Source: Sphingopyxis sp. (GTDB lineage Bacteria > Pseudomonadota > Alphaproteobacteria > Sphingomonadales > Sphingomonadaceae). From it: 52,733 nucleotides of DNA. The notes beneath the pieces were generated by a model. The model was not told where the DNA came from. It made no database searches and saw only the letters and a list, made by a program, of their open reading frames with translations. The stretch is from contig NZ_JAEMQX010000014.1 of NCBI RefSeq assembly GCF_016463645.1, positions 1-52,733 of the forward strand, written 5' to 3'. Positions 45,041 through 52,733 of the stretch are shown here, piece after piece; position 1 is the stretch's first letter, and every line of letters starts with the position of its first letter. The translations under genes and the position numbers were made by a program.

Positions 45041-45406
45041 TTATTCTTCGCCGTCGCGGTCACGGCCACGGCCGCCGCGGCGTTCCTGCTTGCGCATCAT
45101 CACCGACGGACCCTTTTCGAGTTCGTCGACCTTGATGGTGAGCCAGCGGATGATATCTTCGTTGATCGCAGCCTGACGCTCGATCTCTGCGATCGCTTCG
45201 CCCGTGACTTCGGCCGACAGCATCACATAGTGACCCTTGCGGTTCTTCTGGATCTTGTAGGCGAGCTGCTTGAGGCCCCAGGTCTCGGTCTTGTGGACCG
45301 TGCCCTTGAATTCGCCGATGACGTTGGTGACGGTTTCCGCCAGCGCATCGACCTGAGCCTGGCTCAGGTCCTGACGCGCGATAAAGACATGCTCGTAAAA
45401 CGGCAT
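45041..45406 (-). CDS. rpsF: 30S ribosomal protein S6
   Basis: 121 residues. [38 protein letters not shown] and [15 protein letters not shown] match S6; the basic/acidic tail ([13 protein letters not shown]) varies between species. First gene of the operon. A possible leader structure lies about 96 bases upstream (45502-45530). Confidence 0.98.
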   Translation of the reverse strand: MPFYEHVFIARQDLSQAQVDALAETVTNVIGEFKGTVHKTETWGLKQLAYKIQKNRKGHYVMLSAEVTGEAIAEIERQAAINEDIIRWLTIKVDELEKGPSVMMRKQERRGGRGRDRDGEE

Positions 45407-45501
45407 GGTTTGCGTCCTTCGATTTGGCCGATCGCTGATTTCGCGCCAATCGCGAAACCCCTCCGGCTGTCGTCCAGCTTCGCATATTGGTGCAAAGCAA
45501 A

Positions 45502-45530
45502 CGGGGCGAACGGCACAAGGCCTCGCCCCG
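45502..45530 (-). promoter_or_regulatory. stem-loop in the rpsF leader / after the Mur ligase gene
   Basis: CGGGGCGA (45502-45509) pairs with TCGCCCCG (45523-45530). On the minus strand the loop side reads GGCCTTGTGCCGT, with a CCG next to the closing stem, and the hairpin is followed by TTTGC. Two readings are possible: an S6:S18-binding leader of the kind known from many rpsF mRNAs, or a weak terminator for the Mur ligase gene ending at 45565. Confidence 0.35.
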
Positions 45531-45564
45531 AATGAGCGCGCCTATACAGATTCGCGCGCGGAAA

Positions 45565-46953
45565 TCAAGCGTGGAGGGCGAGCTTTTCCAGCAATTCGCG
45601 CCCGAATTCGGTGAGCGTATCGTCGCGCGCGCCGAGGATCAGGATGCGGTCGCCCGCCTTCGCCGCGTCGAGCATCGCCGCGCCGCACGCCGCGCGGGTC
45701 ACAAGATGCACCGCATCGGCCCCGCCGGCGACGATATCGGCGACGAGCGCCTCGCTGCCGATGCTGCGGTCGACGGTGCCGCCGAAATAGACGGGGTCGC
45801 AGACATGGAGCTTGTCGCCGTCGCGCATTCCCTTCGCGAAACTCGCCGCCAGTTCCTTGCCCATCTGACGGAGCGGGCCATAGCCGTGCGGCTGGAAGAA
45901 GAGCAGGGCACGGCCCGGCAGTTCGGCGACGGCGGCGAGCGTCGCCGCGACCTTGTCGGGATTATGCGCGAAATCGTCGATCACGGTGACGCCGTTCGCC
46001 TGTCCCAGCACCTCGTAGCGCCGCGCGAGGCCCGCGAAATCGGCGAGCGCCTCGACCGCCTGCGCGACGGTCGCGCCCGCCGCATGCGCTGCGGCGATCG
46101 CGGCGAGCGCGTTGGCGGCGTTGTGACGGCCGGGCATGCGAAGCTTGACCCGATAGGCGGTGCCATCGGCATGGACAGCGAAGCGGCAGCCGTCTGGAAG
46201 CGCCTCGAAATCGCTGCCGCGCACCGTCGCCGCATCGTCGAAGCCGAAGGTCACCACATTGTCGCCCGACAGGAGCGGGACGGACTCGGCATCGTCGGCA
46301 TTGACCACAGCGACGCGCGCCTTGCCCGCGAAGTCGCCGAACAGGCCGTGCAGTTCGGCGAGGCTCTTGTGATCGAGGCTGATGTTGGTCACGACCGCGA
46401 CGTCGGGCGCATAGAGCGCGATCGACCCGTCGCTCTCGTCGACCTCGCTGACATAAAAGGCCTCGTCGCCCACCAGCGCGCTGGCAAAGGGCCGGTCGTC
46501 GCCCGAAAAATTGCGCATCACCGCGCCGTTCATCACCGTGGGCTTCTTCCCCGCGCTTTCGAGGATCCAGCCGATCATCCCCGTCACGGTCGACTTGCCG
46601 CTCGTCCCCCCGACGCCGATCGCCTTGCCCGCCGCGTTGAACAGCGCCGCATTCAGGTCGGCGCGCGTCATCCGCGGCAGGCCGAGCGCGTTGGCGGCGG
46701 CGATATCGGGCACGCTATCCTCGATCGCGGCCGAAGCGACGAGAATCTGCCCCGCCTGCGGACCGCTGCCGTCTTGCGGGAAAAAGGCGATGTCCTGTCC
46801 TTCGAGCCACGCGAATTTCCCGGGCGTCCGGCCCTGGTCGCGGCTGCGGTCGGAGCCCGAGACCGTGGCGCCGCGTGCCGCGACGATCATCGCGAGCGGC
46901 AACATGCCCGAACCGCCGATGCCGCAGAAGAAATAGGATTTGTTTTCGGCCAT
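45565..46953 (-). CDS. Mur ligase family protein (MurC/Mpl-like)
   Basis: 462 residues from MAENKSYFFCGIGG. N-terminal UDP-binding CGIGGSGMLPLA, ATP loop GVGGTSGKSTVTG, central EVDESDGSIALYAPDVAV with NISLDHKS, and C-terminal VIDDFAHNPDK follow the MurC/Mpl order. The last motif is nearer Mpl (DDFAHHP) than MurC (DDYGHHP). No division and cell wall cluster surrounds it; instead it is divergent from an LD-carboxypeptidase gene, so recycling of peptidoglycan peptides onto UDP-MurNAc (Mpl role) is more likely than MurC. The start is set by the family N-terminus; the frame is open upstream. Confidence 0.8.
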   Translation of the reverse strand: MAENKSYFFCGIGGSGMLPLAMIVAARGATVSGSDRSRDQGRTPGKFAWLEGQDIAFFPQDGSGPQAGQILVASAAIEDSVPDIAAANALGLPRMTRADLNAALFNAAGKAIGVGGTSGKSTVTGMIGWILESAGKKPTVMNGAVMRNFSGDDRPFASALVGDEAFYVSEVDESDGSIALYAPDVAVVTNISLDHKSLAELHGLFGDFAGKARVAVVNADDAESVPLLSGDNVVTFGFDDAATVRGSDFEALPDGCRFAVHADGTAYRVKLRMPGRHNAANALAAIAAAHAAGATVAQAVEALADFAGLARRYEVLGQANGVTVIDDFAHNPDKVAATLAAVAELPGRALLFFQPHGYGPLRQMGKELAASFAKGMRDGDKLHVCDPVYFGGTVDRSIGSEALVADIVAGGADAVHLVTRAACGAAMLDAAKAGDRILILGARDDTLTEFGRELLEKLALHA

Positions 46954-47008
46954 CGCGGCGCGATATGGGCTTGGCTCAGATTTGGCAAGGCAGGGCAGGG
47001 GACAGGAT

Positions 47009-47836
47009 TTGCGCATCGGGATCGTCGCTCCCTCCACCCCGATCCTTCCGGACGATGCCGAAGCGGTGCGTGCGCTCGCCAGCCTCGGCTATCCCGACGT
47101 CGAGCTCGAATTCGATCCGCAATGCTTCGCCGTCCACGGCCATTTCGCGGGCGAGGACGGGCATCGTTTCGCCGCGCTCGTCGAAATGGCGAACCGCCCC
47201 GATATCGACGCGGTCTGGTTCGCGCGCGGCGGCTATGGTGCGTGCCGGATCGCCGAGGATGCGATCGCCGCGATGACCGACGCCGCGCGGCACAAGGCGT
47301 TTCTTGGCTATTCGGATCAGGGCAATCTGCTCGGCGCGCTCTATCGCGACGGCTTCGACCATGTCGCGCACGGCCCGATGGTCGCCGACATCCGCCGCGA
47401 CGGCGGCGATGCGGCGGTGCTGCGCGCGCTCGACTGGCTCGTCGCGCGCGATCCCGCGGCGTGCGAAGCGGGGCTGGAGCATGGCGCGCGCCATGCCGCG
47501 TTCAACCTGATGACGCTCTCGATGCTGCTCGGCACCCCGCTCGAACCCGACCTTTCGGGGCATGTCCTGCTCGTCGAGGAGGTCAGCGAATATCTCTATG
47601 CCTTCGACCGCGCCTTCTTTCACGTTGCAAGCTATCTTGCGCCGCGCGGGATCGCCGGTATCCGGCTCGGGCGGGTCAGCGACGTCAGGGAAAACGACCG
47701 TCCCTTCGGCATGGAGGCCGAACAAATCGCGCAGGACTGGTGCGCGCGCGCCGGCATCGCGTTCCTCGGCCGGGCCGACATCGGCCACGACGCGGCGAAC
47801 AAGGTCGTGCCCTTCGGCTTGCATCGCGCGGGGTGA
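47009..47836 (+). CDS. ldcA: LD-carboxypeptidase (peptidase S66)
   Basis: Removes the terminal D-Ala from murein tetrapeptides in the cytoplasm during recycling. 275 residues from a TTG at 47009 with AGGGGA upstream, beginning RIGIVAPSTPI as in the family. An ATG at 46940 in the same frame is possible but would overlap the start of the divergent ligase gene. Catalytic Ser102 (FLGYSDQGN) with the preceding ARGGYGACR, Glu190 (LLVEEVSEY) and His260 (ADIGHDAANK) are all present. The product tripeptide is the substrate expected of an Mpl-type ligase, encoded next door. Confidence 0.88.
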   Translation: MRIGIVAPSTPILPDDAEAVRALASLGYPDVELEFDPQCFAVHGHFAGEDGHRFAALVEMANRPDIDAVWFARGGYGACRIAEDAIAAMTDAARHKAFLGYSDQGNLLGALYRDGFDHVAHGPMVADIRRDGGDAAVLRALDWLVARDPAACEAGLEHGARHAAFNLMTLSMLLGTPLEPDLSGHVLLVEEVSEYLYAFDRAFFHVASYLAPRGIAGIRLGRVSDVRENDRPFGMEAEQIAQDWCARAGIAFLGRADIGHDAANKVVPFGLHRAG

Positions 47837-47882
47837 AGGAATAGGCGCGGCCCAATTCCGAAATTACGCCAGGGGACGCAAT

Positions 47883-48821
47883 ATGCGCGCATTCATCTTT
47901 CCGGGTCAGGGCAGCCAGTCGGTCGGCATGGGCAAGGCGCTAGCCGACGCATCGAGCCACGCGCGCGAGGTGTTTCAGGAGGTCGACGACGCGCTCGGCC
48001 AGAAACTGTTCCAGCTGATGAGCGAAGGCCCCGAAGACCAGCTCACCCTCACCGAAAACGCGCAGCCCGCGATCATGGCGAACGCGATCGCGACGCTGCG
48101 CGTGCTCGAAAAGGAAGGCGGCGTGACGCTCGCCGCCAAGGCCGATTATGTCGCGGGCCACAGCCTCGGCGAATATAGCGCGCTCTGCGCTGCGGGCGCC
48201 TTCGATCTCGCGACCACCGCGCGGCTTTTGAAGACGCGCGGGCAGGCGATGCAGGCGGCCGTGCCCGTCGGCGTCGGCGCGATGGCCGCGCTGCTCGGCG
48301 CCGATATCGACACCGCGCAGAAGCTCGCGGACGCCGCGGCCGAGGGCGAGGTCTGCACCGTCGCCAACGACAATGATCCGTCGCAGGTCGTGATCTCGGG
48401 CCACAAGGGCGCGGTCGAACGTGCGGTCGCGCTGGTCAAGGACTATGGCATCAAGCGCGGCGTATTGCTGCCCGTGTCGGCGCCCTTCCATTGCCCGCTG
48501 ATGCAGCCGGCCGCCGACGCGATGGCCGAAGCGCTCGGCGCGAACCCGCCCGCTGCGCCGCTGATACCCGTCGTCGCCAACGTCACCGCCAGTCCGGTGA
48601 GCGACGCCGACAGTATTCGCGACCTCCTTGTCCAGCAGGTGACCGGCCGCGTCCGCTGGCGCGAAAGCGTCGCGTCGATGGAGGATATCGGCGTTGCCCA
48701 GTTCGTCGAATTCGGCGGCAAGGTCCTCTCGCCGATGGTCAAGCGCAGCGCATCGGGCGAGGTCGAGACGGTGAGCGTCATCTCGATGGACGACATCGAA
48801 GCGCTGCTGAAAACCCTCTAA
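47883..48821 (+). CDS. fabD: malonyl-CoA:ACP transacylase
   Basis: Loads malonyl groups onto acyl carrier protein for fatty acid synthesis. 312 residues from MRAFIFPGQGSQSVGMG, with nucleophile Ser94 in AGHSLGEYSAL, QPAIMANAIATLRV, and the His of VSAPFHCPLMQPA. AGGGGACG precedes the ATG; the frame is open upstream but without family sequence. In most bacteria fabG follows directly; here a repeat-flanked GxxExxY unit lies between them. Confidence 0.97.
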   Translation: MRAFIFPGQGSQSVGMGKALADASSHAREVFQEVDDALGQKLFQLMSEGPEDQLTLTENAQPAIMANAIATLRVLEKEGGVTLAAKADYVAGHSLGEYSALCAAGAFDLATTARLLKTRGQAMQAAVPVGVGAMAALLGADIDTAQKLADAAAEGEVCTVANDNDPSQVVISGHKGAVERAVALVKDYGIKRGVLLPVSAPFHCPLMQPAADAMAEALGANPPAAPLIPVVANVTASPVSDADSIRDLLVQQVTGRVRWRESVASMEDIGVAQFVEFGGKVLSPMVKRSASGEVETVSVISMDDIEALLKTL

Positions 48822-48859
48822 AGAATACACGCAGGGGCGCAGGGGCAGCGACGAAGAAG

Positions 48860-49301
48860 TTCACGCGGAGACGCGGAGACGCGGAGGGATTGTGCGGGAC
48901 ATAGATGTCGTAAGCGGCGATGTGCTTGATTTGTCCCTCCGCTTGCACCGCGATTTGGGACCGGGCTTACTGGAAAGCGTATACGAGACCGTGCTTGCCG
49001 GAAAACTGGTTGCGCTCGGATATCGGGCCGATCGGCAAATGCCGATCGATATATATTTCGAAGGGTCTCGCTTCGACGCGGCCTTTCGTATCGATTTGCT
49101 CGTCGATAACCGTCTGCTGGTGGAGATCAAATCGGTCGAACGGCTGAACCCGGCACATGGCAAACAGCTGTTGACCTATCTTCGCCTGACCGGCCAATCC
49201 GTCGGACTGCTAATCAATTTCGGTGGCGCGACGCTCAAGGAAGGCGTCCGCCGCATCGTCAACGATCATAAACCCTCCGCGTCTCCGCGTCTCCGCGTGA
49301 A
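48860..49301. mobile_element. 442-bp unit with perfect 29-bp inverted repeats enclosing a GxxExxY gene
   Basis: The left arm (48860-48888) is TTC plus three tandem copies of ACGCGGAG plus GG. The right arm (49273-49301) is its exact reverse complement over 29 bp. The unit sits between fabD and fabG, 38 bp after the first and 25 bp before the second. No transposase and no clear target duplication are visible. Bases 48831-48850 just outside the left arm hold a looser repeat (GCAGGGGC twice). A related palindrome without a gene is at 43828-43900. Confidence 0.75.
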
Positions 49302-49308
49302 CCGGTAA
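48892..49308 (+). CDS. GxxExxY protein
   Basis: 138 residues from a GTG at 48892. The naming motif is G25-LL-E28-SV-Y31. Residues 66-80 (RIDLLVDNRLLVEIK) place Asp68 and Glu78-x-Lys80 like a PD-(D/E)XK nuclease core, followed by Gln92; a nuclease fold is an inference from this pattern. The ribosome binding site GGAGGG is the inner end of the left inverted repeat. Codons 128-137 (PSASPRLRVN) are read from the right repeat, and the stop lies five bases outside it. GxxExxY proteins are common and uncharacterised to my knowledge. Confidence 0.85.
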   Translation: MRDIDVVSGDVLDLSLRLHRDLGPGLLESVYETVLAGKLVALGYRADRQMPIDIYFEGSRFDAAFRIDLLVDNRLLVEIKSVERLNPAHGKQLLTYLRLTGQSVGLLINFGGATLKEGVRRIVNDHKPSASPRLRVNR

Positions 49309-49326
49309 TCATCAGGAGAATAAGCT

Positions 49327-50067
49327 ATGTTCGATCTCACCGGCATGACCGCCCTTGTTACCGGCGCCTCTGGCGGCATTGGTTCGGCTATCGCGCAGGC
49401 GCTCGCTGCGCAGGGCGCCCGCCTCGCGGTGTCGGGTTCCAACGCCGACAAGCTGAACGCCTTCCGCGACACGCTCGGCGGCGATCACGTCGCGCTGCCG
49501 TGCAACCTCGGCGATGCCGCCGCGGTCGACGCGCTCGTGCCGTCGGCGGTCGAGGCGCTCGGGCAGATCGATATCCTCGTCAACAACGCCGGCGTCACGC
49601 GCGACAATCTGATCCTGCGCATGAAGGACGACGAATGGTCGGACGTCATCCGCATCAATCTCGAGGCCAATTTCCGCCTCGCGCGCGCGGCCGCGAAGCC
49701 GATGATGAAGGCGCGCTTCGGCCGCATCATCTCGATCACCAGCGTCGTCGGGGCGACGGGCAATCCGGGGCAGGCCAATTATGCCGCGTCGAAGGCGGGC
49801 GTCACCGGCATGACCAAGGCGCTCGCACAGGAGCTGGCGAGCCGCGGCATCACGGTGAACTGCGTCGCGCCGGGCTTCATCGCCACAGCGATGACCGACG
49901 ACCTGCCCGACGCGCAGAAGGAAGCGCTCAACCAGCGCATCCCGGCGGGCCGGATGGGCGAGGGCAGCGATATCGCGGCGGCGGTCGTCTATCTTGCGTC
50001 GAGGGAAGCCGCTTATGTCACCGGCCAGACGTTGCATGTGAACGGCGGGATGGCCATGCTGTCCTGA
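49327..50067 (+). CDS. fabG: 3-oxoacyl-ACP reductase
   Basis: NADPH-dependent reduction in the fatty acid elongation cycle; short-chain dehydrogenase of 246 residues. Nucleotide motif TGASGGIG (12-19), NNAGVTRDNLILRMKD typical of FabG, catalytic Ser139, Tyr152 and Lys156 (NYAASK). AGGAG stands 10 bases before the ATG. Normally downstream of fabD; the intervening GxxExxY unit may separate their transcripts. Confidence 0.97.
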   Translation: MFDLTGMTALVTGASGGIGSAIAQALAAQGARLAVSGSNADKLNAFRDTLGGDHVALPCNLGDAAAVDALVPSAVEALGQIDILVNNAGVTRDNLILRMKDDEWSDVIRINLEANFRLARAAAKPMMKARFGRIISITSVVGATGNPGQANYAASKAGVTGMTKALAQELASRGITVNCVAPGFIATAMTDDLPDAQKEALNQRIPAGRMGEGSDIAAAVVYLASREAAYVTGQTLHVNGGMAMLS

Positions 50068-50099
50068 GGGGCGATCCTTGCGGACCGAAGGACGAGTCG

Positions 50100-50639
50100 A
50101 TGTTGAAGAGCTTGATGGCGGGCGCGGCGCTGGCACTTGCGGCGCTTCCCGGGGCGGCCGCGGCGCAGGAGGGCGAAAAGCTCGATTGCGTCGTCGGGTC
50201 GGTGTCGGCCGATACGCGGGCTTCGATCGGCGAGGCGATGGCGGGCGGGGGCGACGAAGCGTCGCGCGAGGCGCTGTTCAGGAAACTGGCGACGGTGACC
50301 GACGGCTGCGTCGCGGCGCACGGCATCGCGGCGGAGCAGAAAGGGACCTATTTCGACTACAGCCTCGCGCGCATCTCGCGCGAATGGCTGGCGGCCGACA
50401 TGGCGAGGGTCAATCTGTCGCCGGAGGTCGTCGAGAAGGCACTCGACTTCGGACCGACGGGCGCGAATCCCGACCTGTCGGGCGACATGACCGAAGAGCA
50501 GATCGTGAAGATCGTCCAAGCCTATATCGATGCCGGGATCGATATCGACAAGGTTGACGGCGCGGTCTGGGAAAAGGTCGGCGCCTATGCCGCCGCCGCC
50601 TCGATCTACTGGAACAAGCGCAAGCAGCTCGCGCCCTGA
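50100..50639 (+). CDS. exported protein of unknown function
   Basis: 179 residues with a signal peptide (MLKSLMAGAALALAALPGAA, cleavage after AAAQ). The mature protein is mostly helical and acidic, with two Cys (KLDCVVGSVS and TDGCVAAHG) suited to a disulfide and a C-terminal AAASIYWNKRKQLAP. I do not recognise a family. AAGGACGAG precedes the ATG. It starts 32 bp after fabG in the same direction and may be read from the same transcript. Confidence 0.75.
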   Translation: MLKSLMAGAALALAALPGAAAAQEGEKLDCVVGSVSADTRASIGEAMAGGGDEASREALFRKLATVTDGCVAAHGIAAEQKGTYFDYSLARISREWLAADMARVNLSPEVVEKALDFGPTGANPDLSGDMTEEQIVKIVQAYIDAGIDIDKVDGAVWEKVGAYAAAASIYWNKRKQLAP

Positions 50640-50647
50640 TGGCGAAC

Positions 50648-50678
50648 GGGCCGGATCCGGCTGAACCGGACCCGGCCC
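50648..50678. terminator. hairpin between convergent genes
   Basis: GGGCCGGATCCGG (50648-50660) pairs with CCGGACCCGGCCC (50666-50678) with one mismatch. It stands between the stops of the exported protein (50639) and the leftward receptor (50701). No U-run is present on either side, so its strength as terminator is doubtful. Confidence 0.5.
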
Positions 50679-50700
50679 TCGGGACGAGCGGAGAGAGGGG

Positions 50701-52733
50701 TCAGAAGCTCGCCCGCGCGGTCAGGCGGAAATCGCGGCCCGCCAGCGGGACATAATCCTTGGTAAAGCTCGCGTGGCGGCGCGCTTCGACGTCGAAGATA
50801 TTGTTCGCCGACAGGCTCAGCGTCAGATTTTTCGTGTCGGGCAGCGGACGCCAGCTCAGCGATGCGTTGACGAGCGTGAAGCCGTCGGTCGGCGTCTCGA
50901 ACTGCGCGGTACGCGTCTGGTCGTCGGTCCATTCGACCTCGACGCGCGCATCGACGCGCTCGCCCTGTGCCTCGAGCCCGCCGAGGATGCGCAGCGGCGG
51001 GATGCGCGGCACGTTGCGGTCAAGACCGGCATTCTTGATCTTCGCGCGCGTCATGTCGGCGGTCACGTCGCCGACGATGTTGAACCCGCCGATCTGCGCC
51101 AGCCGCGCGCTCGCTTCGGCCTCGAAGCCATAGACGCGCGCGTCGCGTTGGAAATACTGGAAGACGGGCAGCTCATCCTCTTCGGCACCGGTTGCGGCCG
51201 AATAGATGAAATTGTCGAACCAGTTCGAATAGCCCGTGAGGCTGAGGTCGAAGCCGTCGGTCTTGAGCTTGAACGACGCTTCGGCGCCCCAGTTGGATTC
51301 GCGCTTCAGGCTCGGGTTGCCGACCTCGAAGCTCTGCGTCGCGATATGCGGCCCGTTCGACAGCAACTCCTCGGCCGACGGCGCACGCACCGCGCGCGAG
51401 ACCGAGACGCCGAATTTCGCACCTTCGAAGATATCATAGGTCGCGCCGAGCGCGCCCGAGAAGCTGTCGAAATTGCGTTCGAAGCCCAGCGTCTGCGCGC
51501 GCACATTGGTCTTCTCATAGCGGGCCGCGGCTTCGAGTCCGAGCGGACCCGCCGTATATTCCTGCAGCGTGAACAGCGCGAACTGGTCGGTCAGATTGCG
51601 CGGCACGAAAGCTTCGGCGCCGATCGCGTTGAAATCGCGGTGGTTGTACTGGACGCCGCTCGCGCCGCGCCAGCCACCGCGGTCGTTCTGCGCCAGCTCG
51701 ATCCGGCCTTCGATGCCCTGGTTGGTGAAGACCGTACCGACCTCGTCGCCCTCGAATTCAGTATGCTTGTAATCGGCAAAACCTGCACGGATGCGCAGCT
51801 TGTCGAAGAAACCGTCGCCCAGCTCGACCTCGCCGCGCAGGTCGGCGCGCCATTGCTTCATGCCGATCGTGACGGGCCCCTCGCCATGCTCATGGCCGCC
51901 CTCTTCTTCCTCGCCGCCATGGTCGTGCGCTGTGTTCGGGCGGTCGGGCACGCCGTAATTGGTGTCGAAATAGCCGACCGAAATGCCGAGCTGGCCGCCG
52001 TCGTTGATCAGCGAAATCCCGCCGCCCGCCGTCCACGTCTCGCTTTGCGTATTGTCGATCTTGCCGCGCTTGCCCGCCTGCGCGGTGAGTTCGGCCGCTT
52101 CGTCGAGGTGTCCCTCCTCGACCTCATGTTCGGCAAGGTGGAGCAGGTCGCCGCGAATGTCGGGGGCATAAACAAAACCGCCCGAGCGCGTGTCGCCGGT
52201 CTTGCGCCAGCTCCCGTCGAGGTGTGCGACGATCTGCGGACTCAGCGCGACGTCGATCGAGCTGCCGATATTGCGGTCGTTCGCAGCGGTGGCGTAGCCG
52301 CCGATCGCGTCGATATGGACGTGGTCGGCGGGAACCTTGCGCGGAATCCGGCGGTCGAACAGGTTGACCGCGCCGCCGATCGCCTGGCTGCCGAACAGCA
52401 GCACTGCCGGGCCGCGCAGGATTTCGACGCGCTCGACGGTCAGCGGGTCGATCGTGACGGCGTGATCCGCGGACGTGTTGGAAGCGTCGATCGATCCGAT
52501 GCCGTCGGTCAGGACCTTGACGCGTTCGCCCGAAAAGCCGCGCAGGACGGGGCGCGACGCGCCGGGCGAGAAGCTCGTTGCCGACACGCCCGGCTGGCGG
52601 GTCAGCGTGTCGCCGATCTGCCCGCGGATGTCGCGCGCCAGTTCGTCGCCCTCGAGCACCGATACATTGCCCAGAATATCGAGGCTGCGGACATAGGGTG
52701 CGGTGACGACGATCGGTCCGCCGGCGTGCACAT
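50701..52733 (-). CDS. ZnuD-like TonB-dependent receptor (N-terminus beyond window)
   Basis: About 677 codons are visible; the signal peptide lies past the right edge. The plug opens with GGPIVVTAPYVRSLDILGNV and contains SPGASRPVLRGFSGERVKVL and VERVEILRGPAVLLFGSQA. An external loop is rich in His and Glu (AHDHGGEEEEGG then HEHGEG, about residues 267-285). The barrel ends RDFRLTARASF. Plug style and His-rich loop resemble the ZnuD-type zinc receptors, so zinc or another divalent metal is the likely cargo. The ATG at 52731 is internal to the plug and not the true start. Confidence 0.88.
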   Translation of the reverse strand, partial: VHAGGPIVVTAPYVRSLDILGNVSVLEGDELARDIRGQIGDTLTRQPGVSATSFSPGASRPVLRGFSGERVKVLTDGIGSIDASNTSADHAVTIDPLTVERVEILRGPAVLLFGSQAIGGAVNLFDRRIPRKVPADHVHIDAIGGYATAANDRNIGSSIDVALSPQIVAHLDGSWRKTGDTRSGGFVYAPDIRGDLLHLAEHEVEEGHLDEAAELTAQAGKRGKIDNTQSETWTAGGGISLINDGGQLGISVGYFDTNYGVPDRPNTAHDHGGEEEEGGHEHGEGPVTIGMKQWRADLRGEVELGDGFFDKLRIRAGFADYKHTEFEGDEVGTVFTNQGIEGRIELAQNDRGGWRGASGVQYNHRDFNAIGAEAFVPRNLTDQFALFTLQEYTAGPLGLEAAARYEKTNVRAQTLGFERNFDSFSGALGATYDIFEGAKFGVSVSRAVRAPSAEELLSNGPHIATQSFEVGNPSLKRESNWGAEASFKLKTDGFDLSLTGYSNWFDNFIYSAATGAEEDELPVFQYFQRDARVYGFEAEASARLAQIGGFNIVGDVTADMTRAKIKNAGLDRNVPRIPPLRILGGLEAQGERVDARVEVEWTDDQTRTAQFETPTDGFTLVNASLSWRPLPDTKNLTLSLSANNIFDVEARRHASFTKDYVPLAGRDFRLTARASF

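Noticed and set aside
48860..49301. CRISPR-like repeats
   Set aside because: The 8-bp tandem units and inverted arms have no spacers of regular length and no cas genes.
51836..51935. Low-complexity GAG/CAT-rich stretch as a DNA repeat
   Set aside because: It is the coding sequence of the His/Glu-rich loop of the receptor.

Overview
The window is high-GC bacterial DNA with alphaproteobacterial gene content. The hut genes, FnrL-type Fnr, cbb3 oxidase cluster, several large TonB-dependent receptors and the acidic-tailed L9 point to a sphingomonad, most like Sphingopyxis or a relative. This is inferred from gene content and protein style; no database was searched. Most genes sit in tight operons with ATGA, GTGA or TGATG overlaps.

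Layout. (1) 1-8.8 kb: a complete histidine-utilisation locus. hutF-hutC run rightward and hutI-hutH-hutG-hutU leftward from a perfect 18-bp palindrome that looks like the HutC operator. An acyl-CoA dehydrogenase and a MaoC-like hydratase (cut by the window edge) follow hutU. The hutF + hutG pair implies the five-step route: histidine, urocanate, imidazolonepropionate, formiminoglutamate, formylglutamate, glutamate + formate. (2) 8.8-13.5 kb: an EmrB-EmrA-OprM drug efflux operon whose upstream LysR regulator survives only as a 37-codon stub. (3) 13.6-25.7 kb: a microaerobic respiration island with a universal stress protein, FnrL, OmpW, ccoNOQP-ccoGHIS, a small cysteine-rich secreted protein and hemN. 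FNR boxes stand before usp, between ompW and ccoN, and before hemN. A decayed oxidoreductase gene follows. (4) 25.8-31.8 kb: a DUF3617 lipoprotein, an AraC/GyrI regulator, a glycosyltransferase-like protein, a Wzx-type flippase and a sulfatase-fold membrane enzyme. (5) 32-38 kb: two convergent TonB receptors with back-to-back terminators. (6) 38.3-43.8 kb: folE, a PKHD hydroxylase overlapping a sulfotransferase-like gene, a caspase-family protease, a methyltransferase and trxB. (7) 43.8-50.7 kb: two palindromic repeat elements, rpsF-rpsR-rplI, a divergent Mpl-like ligase/LD-carboxypeptidase pair, and fabD-fabG split by a GxxExxY gene lying between perfect 29-bp inverted repeats. (8) The right edge holds most of a ZnuD-like TonB receptor with a histidine-rich loop.

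The most unusual structure is the GxxExxY unit at 48,860-49,301. The left repeat supplies its ribosome binding site and the right repeat encodes its C-terminus. A shorter palindrome with closely related ends, but no gene inside, lies 5 kb upstream at 43,828-43,900. No tRNA, rRNA, CRISPR array or transposase gene was recognised.
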